DNA of 64,000 nt from Desulfobacter hydrogenophilus (GTDB taxonomy: Bacteria > Desulfobacterota > Desulfobacteria > Desulfobacterales > Desulfobacteraceae): the NCBI RefSeq assembly GCF_004319545.1, contig NZ_CP036313.1:1862501-1926500 (forward strand), in the 5' to 3' direction. The position numbers and the translations under genes were made by a program. The notes below the pieces were generated by a model. The model worked only from the letters and a program-made list of their open reading frames with translations, did no database searches and was not told the origin of the DNA. Shown in pieces: positions 53,808 to 62,464 of this stretch; the first letter of the stretch is position 1; the number at the start of each line of letters is the position of its first letter.

Positions 53808-53842
53808 GGGGACAGACCGAAAGCGCCGGGATAAACCGGCAT
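53808..53842. repeat. REP repeat, family B (GAAAGCGCCGGGATAAACCGGC)
   Basis: GAAAGCGCCGGGATAAACCG followed by GC is a REP hairpin in front of the RAYT remnant. The same motif, inverted, occurs at 58725-58773. It is typical of repeats mobilised by REP-associated tyrosine transposases. Confidence 0.72.
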
Positions 53843-53889
53843 AGAATAGGGGATGAAAGAGCCCTACATTGAAAGGAGAAGCTGCTCCA

Positions 53890-54261
53890 TGATCTAAAAA
53901 GTAGCAGCAATGCTGGAGATTTGTTAAAACGCCAGGGGCAACGGTATGTTCAATATATCAACCGAACCTATAAAAGAACGGGTATCCTATGGGAAGGTAT
54001 CGATCCTGCCTGGTTCAAGAGGAGAAATATTTGTTGACATGCCAGCAGTACATAGAACTGAACCCGGTTCGTGCGGGGATTGTAGAGCACCCGGGTGAAT
54101 TTAGATGAGGGACTTATTCCGCTCTGATGAAATAGATCAAATCAGAAAAGCCACGAATGGGAATTTTGTATTGGGCCAAACGATTTCAGGATGAAATCAG
54201 CATAATGCTGGGCAGGCGTGCTTTTCCGGGTAAAGCTGGCAGACCGAGGACAAAAAAATGA
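53890..54261 (+). pseudogene. REP-associated tyrosine transposase (RAYT) remnant
   Basis: The plus strand reads VQYINRTYKRTGILWEGRYR, then SCLVQEEKYLLTCQQYIELN and PVRAGIVEHPGEFR before a stop. These are hallmarks of TnpA-REP proteins, with the catalytic tyrosine in LLTCQQYIELNP. Further on, IRKATNGNFVLG and, after a frameshift, RFQDEISIMLGRRAFPGKAG match the C-terminal tail. The N-terminal HUH motif is missing and several frameshifts are present. It is flanked by family B and A repeats, which this type of enzyme may have spread. Confidence 0.82.
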
Positions 54262-54286
54262 TAAAAACGTGGTCCGTACCTTATTT
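54254..54286. repeat. REP-like repeat, family A (right half)
   Basis: AATGATAAAAACGTGGTCCGTACC followed by TTATT resembles the AATAAGGG/GGTCTGCCCCTTATT family. It lies between the RAYT remnant and the MFS gene. Confidence 0.4.
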
Positions 54287-54292
54287 TTGTTT

Positions 54293-55459
54293 ATGAACAA
54301 CACACAGACATTTCAATCGCAGTTGCGTCCCTTACTTTTTCTGACTGCTATATTTTTTTTGAACTTCAGCATTCGTATTATCATATCCCCACTTTTGCCT
54401 ACTATTCTACAGGACATGTCCCTGACAGGTGACCAAGCCGGCTCCCTGTTTTTGGTGTCTGCCTCGGGATATTTTATTACCCTGGTCTGCTCAGGATTTA
54501 TCTCAGAAAGACTGCTGCATAAAAAAACCATTGGTCTGTCTGCAATCGTGACCGGTTTTTTTTTTATCTTAACAGGCTTATGTAACAGCCTGACCATGAT
54601 GCGGGCCGGTATATTTATCACTGGCATGGGCGCAGGTTTGTATCTACCCAGTGGAATTGCCTTGCTCACTGCTTCGGTCGGTAGGCAGAACTGGGGCAAA
54701 GCCATCGGGGTTCATGAATTGGCACCGAATTTGAGTTTTTTATTGTCACCGATTATCTGTGAAGCACTGTTGTTGTTGATGTCTTGGCGCAGTATTCTGA
54801 TGCTGACTGGAATGGTATCGGTGGTGCTTGGCATCAATTTTTTAAAATTCAGCAAAGTCGTGGATTTTCCGGGGCAAGCTCCTATGTTCAAAGCCCTTGT
54901 CCCACTGTTATTTATCCGTTCTTTCTGGATTATGATTGTGCTGTTCACGATGGGCGTACTCAGTACCATAGGGATCTATTCCATGCTTCCTTTGTATCTC
55001 GTAAACGAGCATGGAATGTTACAGTCCCAAGCCAATACATTGATTGCCTTGTCCCGAATTCTTACTCTGCCCGTACCCTTTGCCGCTGGCTGGATATCTG
55101 ACCGGTATGGAATAAAAAAAACCCTGAACACAGTCCTTATCTTAACCGGGCTCTCCACCCTGGGTCTCGGAGTATTGTCCGGGACAGGACTTAAGACTGT
55201 GATTTTTCTGCAGCCACTTTTATCAGTCGCTTTTTTTCCTCCGGCATTTTCAGCTCTCTCCAGTATTGGAACCAAAGAAACCCGGAATATAATCGTTTCG
55301 TTTACTGTCCCGGTAGCATTTCTCATGGGGGGTGGCGGAGCTCCGACTTTGATAGGATTTCTTGCCGCTAATGGATTCTTTTCTATGGGGTTTATCGGTG
55401 CCGGAATTTCCATTTTAATGTTTGCATTTCTGCCGATTTTTTTAAAATTTAATGAATGA
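54293..55459 (+). CDS. MFS transporter
   Basis: A 388-aa major facilitator with about 12 membrane helices. The segment FLNFSIRIIISPLLPTILQD, then GSLFLVSASGYFITLVCSGF, and the loop ERLLHKKTIGLS are typical of the N-terminal half. In the second half AAGWISDRYGIKKTLNTV carries the MFS loop-8 type motif (D-R-x-G). The open frame extends upstream into the RAYT remnant, so ATG 54293 is taken as start; no strong ribosome site is seen. It converges with the flavoprotein gene. The substrate is not indicated; nitrate/nitrite and organic acid carriers share this shape. Confidence 0.87.
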   Translation: MNNTQTFQSQLRPLLFLTAIFFLNFSIRIIISPLLPTILQDMSLTGDQAGSLFLVSASGYFITLVCSGFISERLLHKKTIGLSAIVTGFFFILTGLCNSLTMMRAGIFITGMGAGLYLPSGIALLTASVGRQNWGKAIGVHELAPNLSFLLSPIICEALLLLMSWRSILMLTGMVSVVLGINFLKFSKVVDFPGQAPMFKALVPLLFIRSFWIMIVLFTMGVLSTIGIYSMLPLYLVNEHGMLQSQANTLIALSRILTLPVPFAAGWISDRYGIKKTLNTVLILTGLSTLGLGVLSGTGLKTVIFLQPLLSVAFFPPAFSALSSIGTKETRNIIVSFTVPVAFLMGGGGAPTLIGFLAANGFFSMGFIGAGISILMFAFLPIFLKFNE

Positions 55460-55470
55460 TCTTTCATAAC

Positions 55471-57216
55471 TTAAGAAGGCCAGGTACCAAAGGGCTGTTT
55501 TTCAAGTTTCATTGAACCGTCACTGTCCTTGTAAATGTTGATCCAGGCATTCCAGTTCTGGGTATCTATCTGGGGGTAATCCAGCCGATAGTGACTGCAG
55601 CGACTTTCTTTACGCATGATGGATGCCTTTAGCTTCATTTCAGCGCTGATAATCATGTTCGCGGTTTCAAAAGCCAACCGCAGTTCATGTAAGTTTGCCG
55701 CTTTAAGCATGGGCATGTGATGGTCTCTCAACTCTTCAACATAGGCTAATGCCGCTTTAAGAAGCTTTTCTTTCTTTATATATATTATGAAATTTGGAAT
55801 CATGATGCCCTGCAAGGTTTGCGTCACCCATGCGGGGCTGTATCCGGCTTCTTTTTTTAACGGTGTAAGTATCTCTTCTTTTACTTCATTCATTTTCGTT
55901 TTTGAAATTTTCAGCATTTCAACATCCCGGCAATATTCAGCAGCAGCCTTCCCTGCAACCGCGCCCTGTACCGCAGAACCGGCCAATGAGGATCCTACCT
56001 GAGTATAGATTGCCCCGGCCATATAGGAGCCCAAAGCATCTCCGGCAGCGTATAGCCCCGGGATATTTGATTCACACTTTTCGTTGATAGGAACCAGGCC
56101 TTCTGATTTGTGAATGGACATCCCTGCAGAAGACCCGCCCACTATAGTTCCTGCCATTCCCGGAGGGGCACCTCCCTCTTCGTGCTGACCGGAAGGCCCG
56201 GGTCGCCCTTCGCCTTTGGGAGGGCGATTTCGTTTAAATTCATCCGGAACATAGGGCCCGCCTTCCGGTTCTTTATCCCCGGTTGCTCCGGGAGGGCCCA
56301 TCTTAACGGGATTCCCGTTCATGTATGCCTTGTAATTCAAGTCCACACCCAGGTCATGATGTACTTCGACACCTGTTATGCCGGGCTTTCTTTCAAACAT
56401 ACCATGCCATCCGTCAAAGCAGGCGGCAGCGTTTTTCGCCTGGCCGGGATGCCCATCGTTCCATTCCTTACCCGTTACCTTGGCACCAATGTTATAGGCC
56501 ATGACAGTACCGTCATGGGTGAGATCACAAATGGGAAATCCATTGGGCTTGAAGCCGCCTGCTCCGGTACACAGGATGATGCTTTTTGCCTTAAAAAAAA
56601 GGACCTTCTCTTTATCCAGGCTGAAACCGGCTGCACCACATATCCGTCCTTTTTCTTTAATTAAATGGGTGATTACAATCCGCTCTTTGACAGGAATATT
56701 TCTCTCTTTGACCGGGTTGCTGAAACTCTTATTATAAAGCGGCGAGTCAAAAAATCCCCATTCTTTGAGTTCATTGACACGGGCAAGGGAATGCTCCGCC
56801 ATTTGCCGGGTATAAACCGGATTGTTGGTTCCCAATGCAGACCTGGAAACGGTGTCTGTAAATTCATCAAGACTGATTTTTGCGGAACTGGGATCGAATG
56901 CAAATATGCCTTTTGCAAATGGTGTCATGCCTGATGAACCCAAGCGGCCTTTGGAGACAAGCATCACTTTGGAACCTGCATCATATGCCTTGACGGCAGC
57001 AAATAATCCTGCCATTCCGCCGCCGATAACCAGCACATCCGTTTGGTTTTCAGTATATGTTATTTTATTGAGATCAATTTCAGGAACATTGGTGCTGCAC
57101 GCTCCCTGCTCGGGAAGTAATCCCATGACAGACAGCGTTGCTATCCCTGCGGCTCCTCCTGCAAGGGTCATGAACCTGCGGCGGGACATGTCTTTTGAAT
57201 TTTGAGATGTTGTCAT
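55471..57216 (-). CDS. Tat-exported FAD-dependent oxidoreductase (fumarate-reductase-like)
   Basis: A 581-aa flavoprotein. The N terminus has a twin-arginine signal (MSRRRFMTLAGGAAGIATLS), so the folded protein would be exported to the periplasm. The FAD-binding block is DVLVIGGGMAGLFAAVKAYD, and IVGGSSAGMSIHKSEGLVPI followed by ESNIPGLYAAGDALGSYMAG is the FAD/succinate-dehydrogenase-like signature. The C terminus (YRLDYPQIDTQNWNAWINIY) resembles SdhA/AprA-type subunits. A Gly/Pro-rich insert sits near residues 285-345. It has neither heme sites nor an FMN domain. ATG 57216 follows TGAGGA and abuts the cytochrome b stop. Substrate unknown; fumarate, urocanate-like or other enoate reduction are possible. 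Confidence 0.87.
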   Translation of the reverse strand: MTTSQNSKDMSRRRFMTLAGGAAGIATLSVMGLLPEQGACSTNVPEIDLNKITYTENQTDVLVIGGGMAGLFAAVKAYDAGSKVMLVSKGRLGSSGMTPFAKGIFAFDPSSAKISLDEFTDTVSRSALGTNNPVYTRQMAEHSLARVNELKEWGFFDSPLYNKSFSNPVKERNIPVKERIVITHLIKEKGRICGAAGFSLDKEKVLFFKAKSIILCTGAGGFKPNGFPICDLTHDGTVMAYNIGAKVTGKEWNDGHPGQAKNAAACFDGWHGMFERKPGITGVEVHHDLGVDLNYKAYMNGNPVKMGPPGATGDKEPEGGPYVPDEFKRNRPPKGEGRPGPSGQHEEGGAPPGMAGTIVGGSSAGMSIHKSEGLVPINEKCESNIPGLYAAGDALGSYMAGAIYTQVGSSLAGSAVQGAVAGKAAAEYCRDVEMLKISKTKMNEVKEEILTPLKKEAGYSPAWVTQTLQGIMIPNFIIYIKKEKLLKAALAYVEELRDHHMPMLKAANLHELRLAFETANMIISAEMKLKASIMRKESRCSHYRLDYPQIDTQNWNAWINIYKDSDGSMKLEKQPFGTWPS

Positions 57217-57217
57217 T

Positions 57218-57853
57218 TTATTCCTCATTGGCTTTTATTTTTTTTAAAGTGTACGTTTTCAAAAGGAGCAGAACTCCGCTTGCCGTAAGCATGCTGATTA
57301 AAATTGACATGGCACGGTTTGCATGACGGCCAAGATCCATGACGTGCCATGCGGCAACTGAAATAAACAGCATGGCCAGAGTGCCGTGAAAAACGCGCCA
57401 GGTCTTGTATGTCATGGGTAGCCCGTTCCGTAAAAAAGAAGTAATACCCAATACCAGCATCAAGCACCATGCAATGATACCCAGCACACACCCCAGGTTG
57501 AAGGTGGTAATTATGGTAATAAACGCGTCAAAAGGGGATATGCCCGCTTCAAAGAACCGTGGAATCACCAGGTAAATCGGATGGAAAAATAAAATGGTAA
57601 CGCATGTATACCCAATGAATTTATGGTATTTTACCACCTGGCTCATCTTAAGATCTGTCCTGACGGGCCTGCTGGTGCGTGTCCAGAAAAACTGTCCAAT
57701 CATCTGGGAAAAGGACAAAATGGTTATGATGGAGAGTGATTCTTTTAACAAGGAACGCTCCGGGAAATTACCCGTGGACCAGATAACCAGGGGAATACCC
57801 ACGAAAGCCAGTATGGATTGTCTAAAGAATCTGCTTTTTATATATGCGCCCAT
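57218..57853 (-). CDS. Membrane cytochrome b, ferric-reductase-like
   Basis: A 211-aa membrane protein with about six helices and paired histidines in VVKYHKFIGYTCVTILFFHP and VFHGTLAMLFISVAAWHVMD, as in the ferric-reductase-like transmembrane domain (PF01794). It would carry electrons across the membrane between the ferredoxin upstream and the exported flavoprotein downstream. ATG 57853 is chosen since a GGGGGT stretch lies just before it; ATG 57865 overlapping the ferredoxin gene is an alternative. It is a relative of the protein at 9046, with different flanking genes. Confidence 0.87.
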   Translation of the reverse strand: MGAYIKSRFFRQSILAFVGIPLVIWSTGNFPERSLLKESLSIITILSFSQMIGQFFWTRTSRPVRTDLKMSQVVKYHKFIGYTCVTILFFHPIYLVIPRFFEAGISPFDAFITIITTFNLGCVLGIIAWCLMLVLGITSFLRNGLPMTYKTWRVFHGTLAMLFISVAAWHVMDLGRHANRAMSILISMLTASGVLLLLKTYTLKKIKANEE

Positions 57854-57855
57854 CT

Positions 57856-58071
57856 TTACCCCCATGAAACGACAACCGATATGGATTTTTCCGGTGAAAT
57901 GGTGATGGCATCAACAGGACAATACATCCTGCACAAATGGCATATCTGGCAATCCGCCGGATATGCAATGAATGATTTCTTTGTCTTTGGGTCTTGGCGG
58001 ATGACGTCGGTGGGGCATGTTTCTATGCATGTTCCACACCCAATACATCCTTGAATTTTTTCTATGGTCAT
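57856..58071 (-). CDS. 2[4Fe-4S] ferredoxin
   Basis: A 71-aa protein with two complete cluster motifs: CIGCGTCIETCP and CQICHLCRMYCP. The length and the VDAITISPE tail resemble small bacterial ferredoxins and the ferredoxin-like AprB core. It has no export signal, so it acts on the cytoplasmic side as electron donor or acceptor. The order ferredoxin, cytochrome b, Tat flavoprotein with overlaps or one-base gaps indicates an operon that links cytosolic ferredoxin to a periplasmic flavoenzyme. Confidence 0.93.
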   Translation of the reverse strand: MTIEKIQGCIGCGTCIETCPTDVIRQDPKTKKSFIAYPADCQICHLCRMYCPVDAITISPEKSISVVVSWG

Positions 58072-58130
58072 TAATTTTTTCCTATATCATTGGTGGTTAA
58101 ACTTACTATCCGTCATGCATGGATTCGATA

Positions 58131-58577
58131 TTATATGCTTGGATCACAACCACCAAGGACGTTGCGAATTCTTTCAAGGGGATTGCGCAATGTATCAATT
58201 TCTTGCCGACTCAGTTCTGAACGGATATCCTCTTCAATCTGTGCCATCACGGTCAGGGCAAATTCTGCAGCCTTTTTTCCTTTAACTGTTAGTGTGACGA
58301 TTATGATTCTGTCATCGTTTACATCTCGTCGACGTTCAATCAGCTTCGATGCTTCCATCCTTTTTACCATGTTTGTAACCGTTGCAGGTTTTATATCCAA
58401 CCCTTCGCCAATCATCCTTTGCGTCAATTCACCATGTTCCATTAAGGATGTTAAGACTCGCGCCTGTCCAAAATGAATCCCACCCTTATCTAGGGAAATT
58501 CTCAACCTGTCATTTAGCAATTTTCCTATGTGCATAAAAAGATGCATCAAGGGTTTATCTGAATTTTTGTATTCCAT
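58131..58577 (-). CDS. MarR-family transcriptional regulator
   Basis: A 148-aa winged-helix regulator. The recognition part is LMEHGELTQRMIGEGLDIKP then ATVTNMVKRMEASKLIERRR, and DVNDDRIIIVTLTVKGKKAA is the wing with the conserved D-x-R. ATG 58577 (MEYKNSD) is taken as start; an upstream extension runs through two operator-like palindromes at 58598-58624 and is rejected. It lies 60 bp upstream of the ferredoxin gene on the same strand, so it probably controls the ferredoxin-cytochrome-flavoprotein operon and itself. Confidence 0.9.
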   Translation of the reverse strand: MEYKNSDKPLMHLFMHIGKLLNDRLRISLDKGGIHFGQARVLTSLMEHGELTQRMIGEGLDIKPATVTNMVKRMEASKLIERRRDVNDDRIIIVTLTVKGKKAAEFALTVMAQIEEDIRSELSRQEIDTLRNPLERIRNVLGGCDPSI

Positions 58578-58597
58578 AATCATCTTTGTTTTTTTAT

Positions 58598-58624
58598 TTA
58601 GTAAGCTAATTATTAGTATGCTAA
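58598..58624. promoter_or_regulatory. Paired operator palindromes upstream of marR-type gene
   Basis: TTAGTAAGCTAA (58598-58609) and TTAGTATGCTAA (58613-58624) are two near-identical TTAG-N4-CTAA palindromes spaced 15 bp centre to centre. This is the expected layout for a MarR dimer pair, about 20 bp before the regulator's own start codon. Confidence 0.72.
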
Positions 58625-58724
58625 CTGTCAAGTTGTTTTTTTTGAGTTTTTTTTAAAAATCAGGATAAATGCAAGGACTTTGCCTATGAAAAGGCTAATG
58701 TTGTGTTTTGGGGTTGTAAATTTA

Positions 58725-58773
58725 GGGACATGATGAAAAGGCCGGTTTATCCCGGCGCTTTCATAGATGTCCC
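58725..58773. repeat. REP repeat, family B (inverted copy)
   Basis: GGGACAT and ATGTCCC form the ends, and GCCGGTTTATCCCGGC the inner hairpin. It is the reverse complement of the motif at 53808 and lies just after the MepK-like gene's stop. Confidence 0.72.
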
Positions 58774-58786
58774 CGGAATTAAAAAA

Positions 58787-59347
58787 CTACCAGCTTCTTT
58801 TATTACCGGTGTCAATATGAATAAAATCCGATTCAGGATAGAAACCGACACCACCGTTGTTATATTTTATAGCTAAATTGCGAAGGTTCTTTGTATCGAA
58901 CCCCGCCAGCCTGATATCTAAGGCTTTCCCCTTCATGTGGTAACTTTGTTTTGCGACGCCGCTGCTTTTTTTCCTCAACGACTCATTGGTTTTGGGCGAC
59001 CTGTATCCGGAAATAATCTCGTAACAGGAACGACTGCCGCAAGAATGCTGAATGGTGGAAAGCACATCAAGAAGGTGGGGATCTATGGAATGAACTTCAC
59101 CGGTACGAAAATCGCGGAAAAAATATTCAATTTTTTTACGCAACGAACCGGTATAGGTTTTTGAAGAATAATCTATGGAGATCCTTTCGCCGGTATGGGT
59201 GTGATAGAAACGCAACGGCCGGGGGGGTGATGATATCGCCAAAACCGATGAGGGGATAACTAACCCCATTACTGCTTGGGTCGATGCCAGTAAAAACGAA
59301 CGTCTGCTTATTTTTTTCCTGAGATCAGGAATAAAGATAGATTCCAA
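58787..59347 (-). CDS. mepK: DUF882/M15-type murein endopeptidase, MepK-like
   Basis: A 186-aa Tat-signal protein (KKISRRSFLLASTQAVMGLV) with the DUF882 peptidase fold of MepK (YcbK). The metal-binding residues are in KQSYHMKGKALDIRL (H and D) and DFIHIDTG (H), and GYRSPKTNESLRKKS is the signature loop. MepK cuts L,D (3-3) peptide cross-links in the periplasm. It directly follows the L,D-transpeptidase gene (16 bp gap), the same neighbour pair as in E. coli (ldtD and mepK), so one protein makes such links and the other removes them. Confidence 0.9.
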   Translation of the reverse strand: MESIFIPDLRKKISRRSFLLASTQAVMGLVIPSSVLAISSPPRPLRFYHTHTGERISIDYSSKTYTGSLRKKIEYFFRDFRTGEVHSIDPHLLDVLSTIQHSCGSRSCYEIISGYRSPKTNESLRKKSSGVAKQSYHMKGKALDIRLAGFDTKNLRNLAIKYNNGGVGFYPESDFIHIDTGNKRSW

Positions 59348-59363
59348 GGTGAAAATCGCTTTC

Positions 59364-61013
59364 TTATTTTATGAATAATGCTTGATACAACTTTTCATCT
59401 CTTCTGTAAACATCCCCATTAAAATTGATTTGACCGTTTTTGTCAACCCATGCAGTTTGATAAGTGATGTGTATAGGTATCGTCGGACGAATTTTAAGCA
59501 CTTTTCTTTTGCCCAGGTTAATCAGATGATTCACCCGTTCCCGATCCCATTTATTGTCCTTTTCGTTGAGGAGAAACGCTGCCAGTTTTTCCGGTTCCGA
59601 AACCCGGATACATCCATGACTGAAGGACCTTGTTTGTCTGGAAAATAATTTTTTTGACGGCGTGTCATGGAGGTATACAAAATACTGGTTGGGAAACACA
59701 AATTTTACCCTCCCCAGTGCATTGGCCGGCCCTGGATCCTGGCGAAGTTTGAACCCTGCCATCTGGGAAGGGGTGACCGCATTCCAGTCAATGACAGTCG
59801 AATCAATCTCAACACCGTCTTTCTGCCAGTTGGAAAAAAGCCGTATATTCTTATTTACAAGATAGTTGGGATTTTTTCTGAGTTTCGGCAGTTCCTCATT
59901 CTTGGCAATACTGGGTGGCATATTCCAATATGGATTGAGCTCAAGATATTTGATTTTGTCACTGAAGACAGGGGTCTGGTTCTGTAATTCACCGACAATC
60001 ACAGGCATGCTGAATTTGAGTTTATCCGTTTCATAGGCAAAAAGCCTGTAGTTGGCGATATTAACCAGAATATACTTATCTCCCAGCGTATGATCATGCC
60101 AACGCCATCTTGTCATATTTACCTTTATCTGATCCAACCGCTCTTGTGGTGATTTATTCAGTTCACGCATGGTTTTAGGGCCTATGATACCGTCCGGTTC
60201 AAGACCATTATTCAGCTGGAAGCGAATCATTTTTTTCATCAGATCATCGTCAAAGAGTGAAAGATTGTCCGTCGTTAAACTCTCCACGCCGGCATTTTCC
60301 AGCAGTGCGATCCGTTTTTTGATCTCAATGATTTTCTCATCCTCATCTCCGGGCCTGATACTTTTTCTTAAGATCTCTTTTTGCCATAGCCCACTGTATT
60401 TCATGCCGCTATACTGAATAAGAGCATTTTTAAGCCCCATATATTGACGATGCTGGGGCGGCAATGATTGAAAAAACGCTTCAAGGTCTTCCGTTTTTCG
60501 AATGGTCTCCACCATTTTGAGGGGATCAAATCCTCTTTCACCGGCTTCGGCAAAAAGTTTTGGGTTGACCATGTAGGGCTTAAGTTGTCCGTAACTGACA
60601 TCATGGATATATTTCACCATGTTGTAAGTTAAAAGCGTATCAAGTTCTGCCAACGAATTCAGGCTGAGATCAGCCCATTGCCTTTCTATTTTTTTTACCT
60701 GATAATCAGCCGGATTCAGCCCTTCATTGCCGGCATTTCTCAAATATTTCAATATGATTGCTGCGCGCTCCCCAGGTCCCTTCTCTGACACCCATAAGGG
60801 TTCAGCACCTGACTTATGATAAATGGCAGCCAGACAAACAGACTTCTTGATAATGATGGGATTTTGTTCCTCGAAGCTAAGTATCTCCAGAGGATAACAC
60901 TGGAGATGGTCAGCCATTACCTTGGCAAGATCTCTTTCGCCGGCTTTGCTGTAAGCCGCAGATAGCCATAAACACATCAAACATACAATTCCAATAACTT
61001 TTATAATCTTCAT
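59364..61013 (-). CDS. ldtD: L,D-transpeptidase LdtD (YcbB)-like
   Basis: A 549-aa exported L,D-transpeptidase. The signal peptide is MKIIKVIGIVCLMCLWLSAA. A scaffold region with GNEGLNPADYQV leads to a peptidoglycan-binding domain (NNGLEPDGIIGPKTMRELNK), then the YkuD catalytic domain with PVIVGELQNQTPVFSDKIKY and the active-site cysteine in SFSHGCIRVSEPEKLAAFLL. It makes 3-3 cross-links in murein. The length is slightly less than E. coli LdtD. The MepK-like gene follows as the likely counterpart. No clear regulatory site is visible upstream. Confidence 0.94.
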   Translation of the reverse strand: MKIIKVIGIVCLMCLWLSAAYSKAGERDLAKVMADHLQCYPLEILSFEEQNPIIIKKSVCLAAIYHKSGAEPLWVSEKGPGERAAIILKYLRNAGNEGLNPADYQVKKIERQWADLSLNSLAELDTLLTYNMVKYIHDVSYGQLKPYMVNPKLFAEAGERGFDPLKMVETIRKTEDLEAFFQSLPPQHRQYMGLKNALIQYSGMKYSGLWQKEILRKSIRPGDEDEKIIEIKKRIALLENAGVESLTTDNLSLFDDDLMKKMIRFQLNNGLEPDGIIGPKTMRELNKSPQERLDQIKVNMTRWRWHDHTLGDKYILVNIANYRLFAYETDKLKFSMPVIVGELQNQTPVFSDKIKYLELNPYWNMPPSIAKNEELPKLRKNPNYLVNKNIRLFSNWQKDGVEIDSTVIDWNAVTPSQMAGFKLRQDPGPANALGRVKFVFPNQYFVYLHDTPSKKLFSRQTRSFSHGCIRVSEPEKLAAFLLNEKDNKWDRERVNHLINLGKRKVLKIRPTIPIHITYQTAWVDKNGQINFNGDVYRRDEKLYQALFIK

Positions 61014-61142
61014 TTTGATAGCGGCCTGCTTTTATTTTTATTAATTAAAATTTGGTATCTTGCTTTGTACCAAAAAATAAGTCAAATTGCTGATATTTTC
61101 TACCCCTTTTTTAGATGAAGATTATCAATCCTAATATTGATC

Positions 61143-61980
61143 GGTTCTGTTGCAAAGAATTCCGAATCCATGTTAAAAGCATTTCCTCAAACTCAAATAC
61201 CGGGGAAAATGTGTTCATGATTTTAAAAAATCTGTTCAAATGGCGTCATTTTGAAAAAAAGATTATCCTTCTAAATGTTCGGTGGTATTTGCGTTATGCC
61301 CTTAGCTACCGGGATCTGGAAGAAATGATGCTGGAACGGGGGATAAAGGTTGACCACACGACCATATACCGGTGGGTTCAACGTTATTCCCCAGAAATTG
61401 AGAAACGGTGCCGGTCTCACCTTCGTCCGACAAATGATTCATACCGGGTCGATGAGACCTATATAAAGGTCAAGGGAAAGTGGAAGTACCTGTACCGGGC
61501 GGTTGATTCTCAAGGAAATACAATCGATTTCATACTGCGCGCGAAAAGAGATACCAAGGCTGCCAAACGGTTTTTTCGGAAAGCCTTAAAAGCCTCACAT
61601 ACGTCAACACCCCGGGTAATTACGGTTGATAAGAACCGCGCTTATCCTGCAGCGATCAAGGAACTCAAAGAGGAAGGATTCCTTCCGGAAACTTGTGAAG
61701 TCAGACAAATCAAGTACTTGAACAATATCGTTGAACAGGATCATCGGTTTATCAAGCGGCGGGTTAAACCCGGCCTCGGCTTTCAATCCTTTCACACGGC
61801 TTGGAGGACGCTCAGGGGGTATGAGACGATGCACATGATTCGAAAGGGCTCTGTTGAAAAAAATTTGAAGGAAAAGAGTAAGTGTTTGATCTTATTGAAT
61901 ATGTACCTTTACAGCGTGAAAAATTAATTCTAACTAAATCAACGACTTAGGGATTTTCAAGATTTTTTTGCAACAGAGCC
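61143..61980 (+). mobile_element. IS6-family insertion sequence
   Basis: GGTTCTGTTGCAAA at 61143-61156 and its partner TTTGCAACAGAGCC at 61967-61980 are the 14-bp terminal inverted repeats, with the IS6/IS26-type GGNTCTGTTGCAAA ends. The element is 838 bp and holds one transposase gene. The 8 bp on either side (TATTGATC and GTTTTGAC) do not match, so there is no target duplication at this site. Confidence 0.92.
61217..61927 (+). CDS. IS6-family transposase
   Basis: A 236-aa DDE transposase. The N-terminal helix-turn-helix region is LSYRDLEEMMLERGIKVDHT then TIYRWVQRYSPEIEKR. The catalytic residues are the D in YRVDETYIKVKGKWKYLYRA, the D in RVITVDKNRAYPAAIKEL and the E in NIVEQDHRFIKRRVKPGLGF, with the family's G-F-x-S-F-x-x-A block. 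ATG 61217 (MILKNLFKWRHFEKK) fits the usual IS6 start; an upstream ATG at 61115 lies outside the left inverted repeat and is rejected. The gene looks intact. Confidence 0.95.
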   Translation: MILKNLFKWRHFEKKIILLNVRWYLRYALSYRDLEEMMLERGIKVDHTTIYRWVQRYSPEIEKRCRSHLRPTNDSYRVDETYIKVKGKWKYLYRAVDSQGNTIDFILRAKRDTKAAKRFFRKALKASHTSTPRVITVDKNRAYPAAIKELKEEGFLPETCEVRQIKYLNNIVEQDHRFIKRRVKPGLGFQSFHTAWRTLRGYETMHMIRKGSVEKNLKEKSKCLILLNMYLYSVKN

Positions 61981-61983
61981 GTT

Positions 61984-62457
61984 TTGACTGATGACCAACG
62001 CGAATTAATGCACAACCGGTTGATTCCGGGCTTTTACCTCCACAAAGTTGCCCAAAAGGAGACGGACCCCGAAAAAAGAGGGAAAATTCGACAAAAATCA
62101 CAGGAATTACTTTCAGTTTTGAAGGACAAAACCGGGCCTCTTTCCGGATTTGATGATTGTGAAATCGACTTCATGGTAAGAACTGCCAAGGAGTGTGCTG
62201 GACTTTTTCAAAGATCAAGTTCCTGTGTAGAAGGACGAAATGCTCAACTATCTTTGCATCACCATGGAATGCACCGCCTGAGTGATCGAAAAATGAAGGG
62301 TTTGACAGTAATTCATAACTTCCATTTAAAAAGGCCTGACGGGACCACCGCGGCAGAACGATTTTTTGAAAACAAACCGATCAACATGTTTGAATGGCTT
62401 GTTGAAAATATGCCTTTACCTGCAAGGCCAAGAAGTAGAATAAAGATGGTGAGTTAG
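61984..62457 (+). pseudogene. DUF6399-type transposase, C-terminal fragment
   Basis: From 61984 the plus strand reads SSCVEGRNAQLSLHHHGMHR, then HNFHLKRPDGTTAAERFFEN and FEWLVENMPLPARPRSR, matching the C-terminal part of DUF6399-type transposases. The reading frame begins right at the right end of the IS6 element, which appears to have replaced the front of the gene. The SSCVEGRN segment contains the conserved glutamate. A piece from the N-terminal end of the same family is on the opposite strand at 62479. Confidence 0.77.
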
Positions 62458-62464
62458 TGATAAT

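Noticed and set aside
58578..58631. Upstream start of the MarR protein
   Set aside because: It would run through two operator palindromes and lacks a ribosome site.
61115..61216. 34-codon N-terminal extension of the IS6 transposase
   Set aside because: It starts outside the left inverted repeat; other IS6 transposases start at the MxxxFKxRHF segment.
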